Below, one piece after another: positions 1 through 10,118 of a stretch of 64,000 bases of DNA. Position 1 is the first letter of the stretch, and the number at the start of each line of letters is the position of its first letter. Source of the DNA: Metallyticus violacea (lineage: Eukaryota; Arthropoda; Insecta; Mantodea; Metallyticidae); the NCBI GenBank assembly GCA_030762175.1, contig CM060846.1:306624512-306688511 (forward strand). Direction: 5' to 3'. The notes beneath the pieces were generated by a model. The model searched no databases. It was given only the letters and a program-made list of their open reading frames with translations, and was not told the DNA's origin. The position numbers and the translations under genes are program-made.

Positions 1-187
1 ACCCTGTTCTTCCTTGCAGCTTAACAATGCATCCAGTACATGAGAAACTTATTCTATGGGGCATAGCTATGTCATTTAAAAGCCATGAATGAAAAAAGAT
101 TTCAACATAATGAAAGAGTTTGAAATGTTATAAGCATAACCTAAACTTAGCTATTCATTTTTACACTAAACTCCACTCACTTACACA

Positions 188-232
188 AAAGTATGACGCG
201 TTTTGGGAGAATCTCTCCCATCTTCAGTTGCT
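188..232 (-). ncRNA. hammerhead-ribozyme-like motif, PLE A left arm (inverted copy)
   Basis: Reverse complement of 221-227 gives CTGAAGA, followed by the same hairpin as in the right arm, then AAAA in place of GAAA, then the perfect palindrome ACGCGT (196-201) and C. The G-to-A change in the GAAA box should inactivate this copy, but it preserves the ancestral stem III better than the right arm does. Confidence 0.45.
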
Positions 233-519
233 CATTGAACTGTCATTACTCGAAACGATGGCTGGACAACCAGATGTTCATGTGGTGGCCTCTGTTGGTT
301 GAAGTAGGAAGTTGCTGAGTTCATCTATAGGAGGAAACTCAAAATTCATTAGGTTTTCTCTATTTTTTAATATGAAAATTGTTTCCCAAGTGGATAACTC
401 CAATGGGTTGTGAAGATGTTTCAGCAGTTTAATTCCATTCACCTACCATCCAATTTACCACATCAAATTCAAGAAAATCTTCAAAGAACATGGGATAATG
501 TTAGCCCCAAAGAACAGAT

Positions 520-954
520 ACAACATCAAGAATTTATTAGGTTGCACAGCAAAAGACTCCATACCAACAGAACAGAAATCAGGAATTTACGAAATAAAAT
601 GTGCAGATTGTGAACAGAGCTAAATAGGCAAAACAAAAAGAAATTTGGAGGAAAGAACATTTTAGGAATATTCGGTTTAAACAGGTGGATAAATCAGCAG
701 TAGCAGCTCACTTTTGGACCAAAAACCATGAAATAAAACTGGGAATTAAACTGCTGAAACATCTTCACAACCCATTGGAGTTATCCACTTGGGAAAAAAT
801 TGTCATATTAAAAAATAGAGAAAACCTAATAAATTTCGAGTTTCCTCCTATGGATGAACTTAGCAACTCCCTACTTCAACCAACAGAGGCCACCACAGGA
901 ACATCCGGCTGTCCAGCCATCGTTTCGAGTAATGGTGGTTCAGTGAGCAACTGA
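520..954 (+). pseudogene. Penelope GIY-YIG endonuclease C-terminal fragment
   Basis: The translation shows the GIY-YIG signature of Penelope-like elements: GIYEIKCADC, then an in-frame stop where the YIG tyrosine should be, then IGKTKRNLEER. A frameshift near 660 moves the reading to the frame of 685-954, which continues with FRNIRFKQVDKSAVAAHFW and runs 89 codons to its stop, ending in the Penelope C-terminal tail. In intact elements this nuclease nicks target DNA to prime reverse transcription. The stop, the frameshift and the missing reverse transcriptase make it non-functional. The same block, KSAVAxHFW, recurs in elements C and F of this window, which confirms the family. Confidence 0.8.
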
Positions 955-1000
955 AGATGGGAGAGATTCTCCCGAAATGCGTCTTACTTTTGTGTAAGTG
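943..1000 (+). ncRNA. hammerhead-ribozyme-like motif, PLE A right arm
   Basis: CTGAAGA at 951-957 is followed by an extra T, a 6-bp hairpin (959-964 with 968-973, loop GAT), GAAA at 974-977 and TGCGTC ending at 983. The expected cleavage site is after C983. The left-arm copy keeps the palindrome ACGCGT at this place. A partial stem I can be drawn between bases just left of 951 and bases 984-989. The extra T after the CUGANGA box departs from the textbook core, so activity is unproven. Confidence 0.5.
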
Positions 1001-1053
1001 AGTGGAGTTTAGTGTAAAAAATGAATACCTGAGTTTAGGTTATATTGCTACTC

Positions 1054-2030
1054 CATTGTCAACAGCTTTGTAAGTACAAATTTTGTTATGAGCAAGTTTA
1101 TTTTATGTCTTTTTTAAGGAAATAAAATACAGAATTCCGCAACTTGCTTTATGAAATACAACTCAATATTGTACACAACAATATCAACAATAGTGAGACA
1201 TTCAGAAAGATGAATTGGATAGGACTATCATAAGGCATACATACATAACAAAAAAAATTCAATATTATGTATATACTGTGGTGTGATAATGGAGTGCTCA
1301 TCAAGTGCAGGCTTCAGATAAATTTATTTTGTAACTAACGTAGATTTGAGATCACTCAGATTTAAAATATTTATATGTCAATGTTCTGAGATAATGGCCG
1401 GAAAACATAAATTTGATGCTAGATTTTATTGTATTGCATTATAATATTGTACCTCTTACTTGAAAGATAATATAAAATGATCATTTAGAAAATTTAGAAA
1501 AAAATGAACATATACTCTACATAAGAAAAAAGTACTCCTGACTCAGTGTGATAAGGGGGAAATAGGATTTCAAGTACCACCTGTCTTGCAGCAGTGCAAA
1601 AATTACCAGTACAAACATTAACAAATGCATAGCAATAAACAAAGTTTTAATAATAACTACTTAAGCAGATAAGAACTCTTAAATTCCTATTTTCACAATA
1701 CAAGCTACCAACAAATGAGCCTGTCTTATGTTTACTGCTTGCGAGTATGCTATAAATGCATACATAGAAGAAAAATTGATGTCTGAAGGAGAATATCAGT
1801 AAGGAATGCAAATCAATTCTTTTCTCTTATGTACAGTGCATAGCATAATAATTAACACATCAATTTATACATAAGATTCAGTAAAACTAGTAACTTTAAA
1901 CAAAATATTTTATATATGGGTCGCAAAATTTATAACAAACTATCAAAATTGATCAGAGAAATAAAAACCAAGTATGAGTTTAAAGGAAAGTGAAATCCCT
2001 CCTACCACAATATGCATTTTATTCCATAGA
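1054..2030. other. no gene seen
   Basis: AT-rich sequence with stops in all frames. I see no conserved protein, RNA or repeat boundary here. Confidence 0.5.
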
Positions 2031-2312
2031 TTTTTTTATTTTGAATGGTGTAAAGCATGTTTTTATAACTGAGGCACCACATGTGGTGGACATTGGAGAT
2101 ACACAAGATGAAATGATATGTTGGGAAAGGGTTGTTTTAGGGAAGAAAATGTTCCAGGCCAAAGTTTAGGGAACCTCCCCGGCATTTGCTATTTATGACT
2201 GAGGAAAACCTGGAAAAACCTCAGTCAGGGAGGAAGGTCCTGGTGGGATTCGAACTCCAGACCTCCTGCTCATGAGTCTGCAGCTTAACGATCTCGACTA
2301 CTTGTGGCGGTG
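2031..2312 (-). mobile_element. SINE2 copy, diverged
   Basis: Minus-strand copy of a tRNA-derived SINE. The tRNA-like head lies at the right end, with B box GGATTCGAACTCC on the plus strand and a head resembling a type II tRNA (GGCCGAG..GTTAAG in better copies). The body contains the recurring block around CCTCCCCGGCATTTGC and ends at the left in GTGTTTAAC-like sequence, here degraded. Other copies are at 22755, 38621 and 41065. Confidence 0.8.
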
Positions 2313-2639
2313 TATAGATGATATATGGTTAATGTGTACTATACACAAAAGGAAGACCTGCATTTCCTATTAGTGTTACCATATAGGCAACAACTTTCCA
2401 GTTCTGCACATGGATTTGTAGCATTTTCCTAATCAGCAAACATCAGGCAGGCCCATTGTTAGCAGTTTGCTAGTAGCTTGTATTGTCAATTCAGGTGTTT
2501 GCAGTTCTCATCCATGCAAATAGCTATTCAACTTCAATGTTTATTATTAATGATTTTTTTATTGTTACTGGTAATTTTTATACTTTCTTTGATATTTATA
2601 TTATGTCAGAGGTGTACTGAAAGGATGCCACCATGAACA

Positions 2640-2960
2640 GTGGTGACAGAGAGCTTATTAGAAGAATAATCAGCTGTTGTAATGAAGAGGTGGTAAATAC
2701 TACTCTTGAAGACAATCTCTGTGATCTAGTGGTAGCCTTTGCGATGACTAATCAGGAGGTCCTATGTTTGAATCCTGGTCAGGTCAAGCTGTCGAGAGAG
2801 GGTTTTTTCGGAGATTTTCCTTACTCTGAGAAGGTGAATGTCATATAGTTTTAAGGTGCCAAGGACCCTGTGTACATTTGCACCATCATTAATTCGTTTC
2901 ATTCATCCCTCCAGACTTACACCTACAGTAGTCAGCCCACAATTTACAGATGTCATGATA
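2640..2960 (+). repeat. probable tRNA-derived SINE, other family
   Basis: TGATCTAGTGGTAGC (A-box-like, near 2721) is followed about 45 bases on by GTTTGAATCCTGG (B-box-like, near 2768). This is the spacing of an RNA polymerase III type 2 promoter. A non-tRNA body follows. The open frame 2633-2848 crosses it and is not a believable gene. Confidence 0.5.
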
Positions 2961-4743
2961 AGACCTATGCAGTCAAAGTAACAAAAAATAAAAAATAATT
3001 CTCTTCTGATACCATTACAAAAAGCACCCGACAGAGAGACAAAATATTGCTAAGTTTCACCATACAGAATAAAAAAAAACTATTAAAAGAATCAAGAAAC
3101 AGAAACATGTTAGACAAAAGCCTACAAATTAATTTAATTGCACATAGTTTATTTTCATATAGGAATTACTATGAACTTACTTCACTGCTTCACTACCACA
3201 AGACAAATGACTATGTAGTCAGGAGTAGTTTTCCCTCCAACCCCAATGAACTTGGTCTATTCTTTCCTCCATGTACAGTAAACTTTTGCATAATTTGTTA
3301 TAATAGGCTCTAAACTTGTTTTATCAAACTAAGATTATATATGATTTCACCATTACTTTTTCATATGTTTAGGCTAAATGTATAATCTTATTGTAACTCT
3401 ATATTGTATTTTTAGTTTACTCTTATTACTAGTTACAACTACTGGACTAGCCCTATATCAAGGTGATAATAAAATTAGTGAATAAACAAACAGACCATTT
3501 CCTATGGAATTTGAGACATCTACTGTAGCATTTAGCTACAAGAATTTAATGCACTTCATACCTTAATGCTAATCCAATTTTCTGTATGGTCAATATTTTT
3601 CTCATCTACTATGAATGCATGCTTTCATTTATTTTGTTAAATTAAAATTATGTTCAAACATTCCGTCAATTGACCCCACTACTTGAGCTTCAATACATTA
3701 CAAGAATACCATATTTATTTAAGAAATTTCAATCGTCTGTCAACTAAAAATGCTCTTAAACATGTTACATCCTATTGTGTCTGTCAAGATTAAATGCATC
3801 TGTGCATTGTATGCGTCTTTTTATCTATGTACAAGAAAGAGCTATTTATACTCAGCATTTCTCAAACTATTTTCAATCAGGGGTAATTTTTTAAATCAAG
3901 GCTATTTTATAATAGTATAAGTCTATAAGCTTTAGAATAGAATTTGTATCATCTCTATATTACTGAGAAAATGAAATAAAATTAGTAGTTGATACTTATA
4001 TTAATGAAATGGATATTCCTGCCAATTTTTCAATTTTTGCTTTCAAACTCCATAAATCTTCTCAGCATATGTTTTCATGAAAGAAAACTTTTGCACTGGA
4101 AATTTAATTTCTTTAATATTCTCAATAATAAGGTGTGTTAAACAATTATTTGAATTTTATTTTCTTACCCTTTTTCTTTGACTAATGGTAGATTTTACTG
4201 AATACTAAATATATATTTAATCTAGATTTTGGAGGACCACAAGTGCAGATTTAAAGAACCACTTCTGGTTTGTGAACCATATTTTGAGGAATGCTGGTAT
4301 ATCATTCAATGTAACCCTATAATCTGTAATGGATTCAAAAGGGAATATATATATAAAAACTAATTATATATTAGTTAATAATAATTAAATGGTAAATTAC
4401 ATGATACATTAACATGCATTTCTCAAATTACTGCATATCAGCCAATAAAAAGCAAACAAACATAGATCCTCCACTCCAACATTCAAAAGTTAATGAGAAG
4501 ATGTGTTACTTATAGAAGAGAATGGTGCTACCAAATGTTCAATGAGTTACAAAGATTCAAACCAGTCAAAACAATACAATTTTAAAAAGCTACCCTTCAT
4601 ATTATAGTAAGGACCATGATATCTGAGGAAAACAATGTATGAACTAAAAACAGCTGTAATAACAAAAGGGCTAAGAGACATTTGGTTAAAGTTTACAATT
4701 AAGTAAAATAATTTTCAGTTAAGCAATTATTTGATTACATATA
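2961..4743. other. no gene seen
   Basis: AT-rich sequence. The 88-codon frame at 3047-3313 has no recognisable domain and the composition expected by chance. Confidence 0.5.
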
Positions 4744-4929
4744 CAGGCTGAGGCATTTACAGTGTCACAGGAATTTTACTCTGAAACAAAGAGGAAAATT
4801 AATAAATGCTTCAGACAAAATTTGAAGTGCTCTTAGGGGGACATGCAATGTGGTATCCAGAATATTTGGGACTGGTGCTGACATCTGGTCAAAAACTTAC
4901 TTTGAGACTAATGACCACCGTCACCCTCT

Positions 4930-6013
4930 TGGTATTTCCCTTCCAAACATATACACCGATCTCAGCGATTCTGCCATTTTACAACCTCATCTTGGAAGTC
5001 ATGTTTTGTGAGGGTGTTTAGCATAGACAGTGTTTCTTCTTGAATCCTCTCAATTGTGTCGAATCTACATCATTTCAACTTGATTTTTAGTTTGGGGAAT
5101 AGAGCGAAGTCGCAGGGTGCCAAATCAGGCGAATACGGATTGGTGGGGGATAATCGTCATGTTGTTTTTTGTCAAAATGCTCCTGGTGAACAAGGAATTG
5201 TGACAGGGCGCATTATCGTGATGCAACAGCCAGTTCCCTTGTCGCCAAAGTTTGGGCCGTCGTCTCCGCACATTTTCACGGAGCCGTCGCAAAACGTAAC
5301 AGTAGTATGCAGCATTCACTGTCTGATTTGGTGGGAAGAATACTTTGTGCACAATCCCCTTGGTTTCAAAGAAAACGAGGAACATGCTCTTGACTTTGCT
5401 CTTCACTTGTCTCGCTTTTTTTTTTTTTTTTTTTTTTTTTTTGTTCTTGGTGAGTTAGGGATCTTCCACTGGGAGGATTGTGGTTTTGTTTCAGGGTCAT
5501 AGGCGTACATGCAGCTCTCGTCGCCGATGACCCTGGACAAGCAGGTTGAGTCATCGGATACGGCCTGAAGAAGCTCCGTGCAAACTTCAATACGCTGTGC
5601 CTTCTGATTAGCAATCAGGATCCTTGGCACAAATTTTGCGGCCACACGATGCATGCCCAATTCATCAGCTAAAATTCGTTGGCATGCCCAATTCATCACC
5701 TAAAATTCGTTGGCATGTCCCATAACCTATTCCCATTTCATGAGCAAGGTCTTCAAAGGTTGGACGTCGATCCTCACGAACGAGGTGTTGTACTTTGGCA
5801 ACAATGCCAGGCGTTGTGCAGCTGACTGGCTTTCCGGTGTGAGCATCGTCTTCAATAGCTGTACGGCCGGCCCTGAACCGAGCATGCCATTCAAACACAC
5901 GTGTACGGCTCATGCTTTGTCCCCCAAATACTGCATCATTGCGAAAGTCTCCGTAGCATTTTTCCTGAGATGTGCACAGAATTTGATGCACACTGTTCTA
6001 ATTTTGAATCCAT
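4930..6013 (-). pseudogene. mariner transposase, broken
   Basis: Transposase of the D,D34D mariner family, which would cut and rejoin the element ends at TA sites. The start ATG is at 6013. Helix-turn-helix parts are visible (FEDLAHEMGIGYGTCQRIL), then DESCMYAYDPETK with the first catalytic aspartate, and LLHHDNAPCH with the second. The frame is broken by a 31-base tandem duplication (5651-5712), by an A-run read as lysines (complement of about 5415-5442) and by changes near the C-terminus. It cannot make a full protein of the usual 345 or so residues. Confidence 0.9.
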
Positions 6014-6115
6014 CGTAAAATCGCCACACACTCCACACAGAGTATGAAAAGTGCTATAGAATCTCCACACATCTACCCAGCTGCATGAAACTTTAAACAC
6101 TCACTCATCAGATGT

Positions 6116-6422
6116 TTTTTTGTTGATTTGGTTTATTTACGGACGCTCTTCAACATATCAGGTCATCAGCGTCCCAATCAATTCCGGGCGTGAAACGGCC
6201 GACTAATTTTGCTCAGAGGCCTCTTCTTTCAGGCTTGAGGTTCTTTATCGTGCCGTAAATGTACGACAGAGACCCACGGCTTTACTTCCCTTCCGAAGGA
6301 AGCCATACTTAGGATTTTTACGCCCGAAAAAAATCCATCAGTCCTGGCCGGGTTTGAACCCCCCCCCCCATTTTGGGTGTAGAAGGCAAGTATGGTTACC
6401 ACTATACTACCAGGACCGACTA
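6116..6422 (-). mobile_element. SINE1 copy nested in mariner copy 1
   Basis: Near-full-length minus-strand SINE1: tRNA-like head at the right, conserved body with CTTCCCTTCCGAAGGAAGCC, and tail at the left. An 11-base target duplication TCATCAGATGT lies at 6105-6115 and 6423-6433. A C-run near 6361 has replaced part of the usual B-box flank. Confidence 0.9.
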
Positions 6423-7059
6423 TCATCAGATGTGCTAGTGTTGCCACCTAGCGATAGAAAACGCTACTGCAACTACTGTCGAGATGGCAGCACCAGTCCC
6501 GAATATTGTGGATACCACCTTGTACGATAGCAACCTCAACCTTGAAATGCCATTCTCAAGGGAAATTTGTTTTTTTTTTTTTTCAAATGGAATGGAACAT
6601 GTTTTTTTTTTCCCCAGGGAATGGAAAGAGCATTCAATTTTCAGTATAAAAGTTCTAGTACATCTATCAGTTAGGGGTCAGTTATCAGAAAATAAAATTC
6701 TGGAAATGTTACAGTTTTGAATTTGTAGTAAAGCCCATTGGCAAAATTTATCATGCTTCTGAAAAGCATCCCCATGAAGGGCTTGGTGTAGGCCCTTTCA
6801 TGATATTGATCTCCGTATCAGTTGCAAGCTGGTCTAGTATTCTTATGAGCTTTGCCATAATTGAAAATGAACACGAATTGACTGAGAATAATGTCCTTTT
6901 AGGTATGAATTGGCAATGATGAGGATTCATTTATGTACCAATGTTAACAAATTAGCATCTGCATATAAACAAATGAGTTTCCTTCATAGCAACAACAAAA
7001 CAAAAGAGAGAGAAGTGAAAGTAAGTGAATAATATTTGGTGTCTTATTTGTCCAATATC

Positions 7060-7335
7060 TCATCATCACCCCTAGCTAGTAGATGTACTAGAACTTTTAT
7101 ACTGAACATCAAATGCTCTTTCCATTCCCAGGGAAAAAAATACACTATTACATTTGAAGAAAATAATTTGACCTTGAAATGATCTTGAGAATGACATTTC
7201 AAAAATAAGTTAGGGTCACTATCCTATGTCCCCCTAAGGGCACTTCAAATTTTGTCTGCAGCATTTTTTCATTCTCCACTTTGTTTTGGAGTAAAATGGC
7301 CACAACACTATAAATGCCTCATCCTGAATACCTAT
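7060..7335 (-). repeat. empty-site inverted copy of the repeat carrying mariner 1
   Basis: Reverse complement of the sequence flanking mariner copy 1, but continuous. Where the other copy has the transposon, this one reads GGGGGACATAGGATAG, a single TA between the two flanks. It therefore shows the pre-insertion state. Confidence 0.8.
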
Positions 7336-9049
7336 ATATATTATGAACTATTATTTAATATGAATATTAGGGATCAGATATTTGTTATATTTTTTTCCTT
7401 TTTGTTATTTCCACCACAACTTTAAGAATAATTCATATAATCTGATTAAAATTATATGCTTTTCAATTGTCATAAAACATATTTTGGCATTTTTTCTTTT
7501 TTTTTGTCATTTTCCACAATTCGGTTATATCATATTTTATTCCTTTTTCATCCAATTTCTTACAATTTCAGAGACAGAATTTGTACACCTCTGAATTGTT
7601 TGTAACTTATCAGAATTTTCTTCTCTATAAATACTTTCACAAAATATCTCCCTCTGTGAATTAGGATAGCTTCTTGTACAGAAAGAGATACTTGCAGCAG
7701 CACTCAATGAAGGTGAGACAGAATTTGTTACTTATTTCTCACATAACCCAAAGCTGAGTGACAGTAAAAATGGTTTTCATTTGAAAGCTTTAAAATATGT
7801 TATTTGTTACTTTAATTCGCTGTGACCATCCATCATGACATAATATTTCATTCATTGTATGCAGTGTTGAGTGTTTTCTCTTGGTTGATTAAACATATTT
7901 AAAATGTAATAATACAGATCAGTAGTTATAATGTGTTACACATTTAAAGTATTTGGTAAGATTTTAGTTTAAACAAAGGTAACATTTTTAAAATGTCAGA
8001 AAAGTTTGTTTTAGGTCATATTTTCACAGTTTTTAGGTCATAAATACTTGCATATATAAAACATTTTGAGATATAAATGTTGAAACTTTAATGGTTATAT
8101 TAATGAGTTACAATTTTCACTGGGGAATATATTTCTCATCTTTTGCTATATGACATGCTTCTATATTTTTTAAATGTTGATTTCAAATCTGAAACTGGTA
8201 TGATTTAGAAAACATGCAAATGGAAACTTAGGGGCCTTTGCAGAAAGAAATAACAATTGTTATTTACATTGGAAATATACAGACAATTTCAATTTTTATT
8301 GCAAACCATAGAGCATAACAATACACACAATATGTCATGTCATAGTTAAAAATCTATAAATAAATATGCAGCATACATTCATATTGTTGACTTGAAGGGT
8401 TAACAAAATCAATAAATATAACATAATATGTAATATAACATATACATAACATGACATTAATGTATAAATTGCAAACTTTATAAATACCAGTGCAAAGAAA
8501 CATGAACAAAAATATGACAATAAATACATAAAAATAAAGAGATTATAATGTGATATAAATATATAAAATATCAAGACATACAAAATAGTACCATTTGCAA
8601 CAAAATACAGAATACAATAACAATACACATAGGATGGAGCACAATATTTTATGAAAACACAAAATGTAGTTATGATTAAAAAAATAGTTATACAATCCAA
8701 ATGTAAAATTCATTAAGCAGTTATAGACGTGTAAACAATTTACTAAATTAACAAAGGTTCATATAATTTATAGAAGGAATTATCAGGAACCAAATTTAAC
8801 TTATAATATTTTCTGGAATTTGCAATAAAATACGTGATCAAATAAAATCATGCTTAGATATACACTAATTATTGTTTACAAATATAATTTTTATATTTAT
8901 AGTTTTTAAACATCAAAATGTATTTTATTTACAAAACTTCTCTTTTTCTGTTCTTCAGATCAATCAAGGCTTCTTCAAGTATACAAGAATGTGTATTTCT
9001 GCTATATATGAGGCTGCTACCATTTCCTTGTCAAACGTGCAATATGATT
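7336..9049. other. AT-rich, no gene
   Basis: Very AT-rich. The 121-codon minus-strand frame at 8335-8700 is a hydrophobic translation of simple AAT/ATA-like sequence and has no family features. Some host untranslated or intronic sequence is possible but cannot be shown. Confidence 0.5.
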
Positions 9050-9730
9050 TAATGTGTGAGGCATGCCTATAAAGCCTATTTTGAAGTTGCCCTTGGCAAG
9101 CAAGAAATATATGAGTTCCACATATGGTGTGTCATAATTGTGAGGAAATGCTTCATGGTTGGACAAAAGGTAAATGAAAAGTTATGTCTTCTGCGATTTG
9201 TAAGGTTTGGCAAGAACCTCAAGGAGCAAACTGTGACTGCTATTTTTGCCTGATCAATACAAAGGGTGTTGACAAGAAAGAGCATCATATATTTTCTTTT
9301 TTTAATATTCATTCAACAATCCTGCATTCTGAGGAACTTTTGGCTTCAGTTTATAATGGTTTTGCCTCTTTGGAAGGAATATGGTGAGGAGCAACATCAG
9401 GCTTGTGATACGGTGCATGGAGAAAAGTCTGTAGAATCTGAAGACTTCTCATCTGACACCAAGCAATCATTAATGCCTTAGCATTTATGCAACTGTAATT
9501 GAATGACTTGGTGGCTGATTTACACCTCTCCAAGAAAGCAGCTGAATTATTAGCCTCCATGCTGCAAGAAAAAATGCTACTGCATCACTAAGGAGAAACA
9601 TCATATTGTTGAAAGTAGGATCATATTTTTTTTAAATGCTTTTCCAGAAGACAAATACTTTGTTTGCAGTCAATATATCCAAAGGCTTTTCAGCCAATTA
9701 GGTGTTATCTCATATAGCCAAGAGAATGGT
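9050..9730 (+). pseudogene. relic of a multicopy arthropod protein family
   Basis: Across several frames the translation gives pieces of a protein found in many copies in arthropod genomes: a WQEPQ..CDCYFCLINTKG block (9184-9290), HSEELLASVYNGF (about 9330-9370) and LNDLVADLHLSKKAAELLA (about 9500-9556), followed by a weaker match around 9640-9750. I recall the family by its CYFC and LNDLVRDL-LSK-AELL motifs. I cannot name its mobile element class. Stops and frameshifts separate the blocks, so this is a dead copy. Order and orientation of the blocks match the usual protein. Confidence 0.5.
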
Positions 9731-9799
9731 GATGTATATCATATTAGAATGTTTTAAATATGTTAACACTAATCCCACTATCTAATAAAATATTACAAC

Positions 9800-10118
9800 A
9801 TTTTTCAGGGGCAATTGCTCCCATCATTAGCTGTTGACTTATAACTAATGCCACAGCTGGATCCCAAGGTTTCTGTGGAGGCATCTGATGGTTTCACTAG
9901 GAACTAGCAGAGTTCATCCATAGGGTGAAACATAAAAATTCATTCAAAATGCATTCCACCTGCAGAAGATCCTAATTGGAACACAGATGCCTATAAAGAA
10001 GCGCCTCAAGATCCAACTATGACAATGAGTAGTCTCTCAACATCTGATGACAGTGATTGCTCCAGAAACATGTCCTAATGTTGTATGCGTAAGTGGAGTT
10101 AGTGTTAACATATTAATA
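9800..10118 (+). mobile_element. Penelope-like fragment B, inverted arms only
   Basis: The left part (about 9800-9950) is in reverse orientation and is homologous to the left arm of element A, sharing GCAGAGTTCATCCATAGG-like and CAAAATTCATT-like stretches. The right part (about 10035-10118) contains the forward motif and GTAAGTGGAGTTAGTGT, as in element A. No nuclease core remains between them. Confidence 0.6.
10035..10085 (+). ncRNA. hammerhead-ribozyme-like motif, PLE B right
   Basis: CTGATGA at 10044-10050, a degraded hairpin, GAAA at 10065-10068, and the palindrome ACATGT (10068-10073) followed by C. The inverted mate at 9805-9835 (minus) reads CTAATGA, T, GGGAGC, AATT, GCCCCT, GAAA. The two copies together suggest an ancestral hairpin GGGAGC/GCTCCC. 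Confidence 0.45.

Larger units (their letters stand above)
130..1053 (+). mobile_element. Penelope-like element A: 3' part with inverted terminal arms
   Basis: This is the 3' end of a Penelope-like retroelement on the plus strand, joined at its left to an inverted copy of its own terminal 300 bases. The left arm (130-436) is the reverse complement of the right arm (742-1053); both contain the Penelope C-terminal coding end, the stop and the 3' untranslated part with a hammerhead-like motif. The 305-base middle (437-741) occurs once and encodes the GIY-YIG endonuclease core. The reverse transcriptase region is absent, so this is a 5'-truncated copy. Arms of this kind are known from Penelope insertions. 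Many point changes between the arms indicate age. Confidence 0.8.
4846..6522 (-). mobile_element. mariner transposon, copy 1
   Basis: Terminal inverted repeats of about 35 bases (GGTATCC..AATATTCGGGACTGGTGCTG type) bound the element. The right end is followed by the TA target; the left TA has become TG. A decayed mariner transposase is encoded on the minus strand. The element carries a nested SINE1 (6116-6422), a long T-run (about 5415-5442) and a 31-base tandem duplication. Copy 2 at 13418 is the same family. Confidence 0.9.
4744..6700 (+). repeat. unclassified repeat interrupted by mariner copy 1
   Basis: Sequence on both sides of mariner copy 1 (4744-4845 and 6525 to about 6700) matches, in reverse complement, one continuous stretch at 7060-7335. 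Shared landmarks are GGCATTTA, CAGACAAAATTTGAAGTGC, GGGGGACAT and AAAAGTTCTAGTACATCTA. The repeat itself has no coding I recognise. Confidence 0.75.

Noticed and set aside
2633..2848. 71-codon frame with a good-looking start context
   Set aside because: It runs through A-box-like and B-box-like sequence of a probable SINE, so coding is unlikely.
5056..5502. 148-codon plus-strand frame, and 126 codons at 13675-14055
   Set aside because: Shadows of the mariner transposase on the minus strand; the reverse frame has the catalytic motifs.
8335..8700. 121-codon minus-strand hydrophobic frame
   Set aside because: It translates simple AAT/ATA-rich DNA; no domain, signal or splice context supports a gene.
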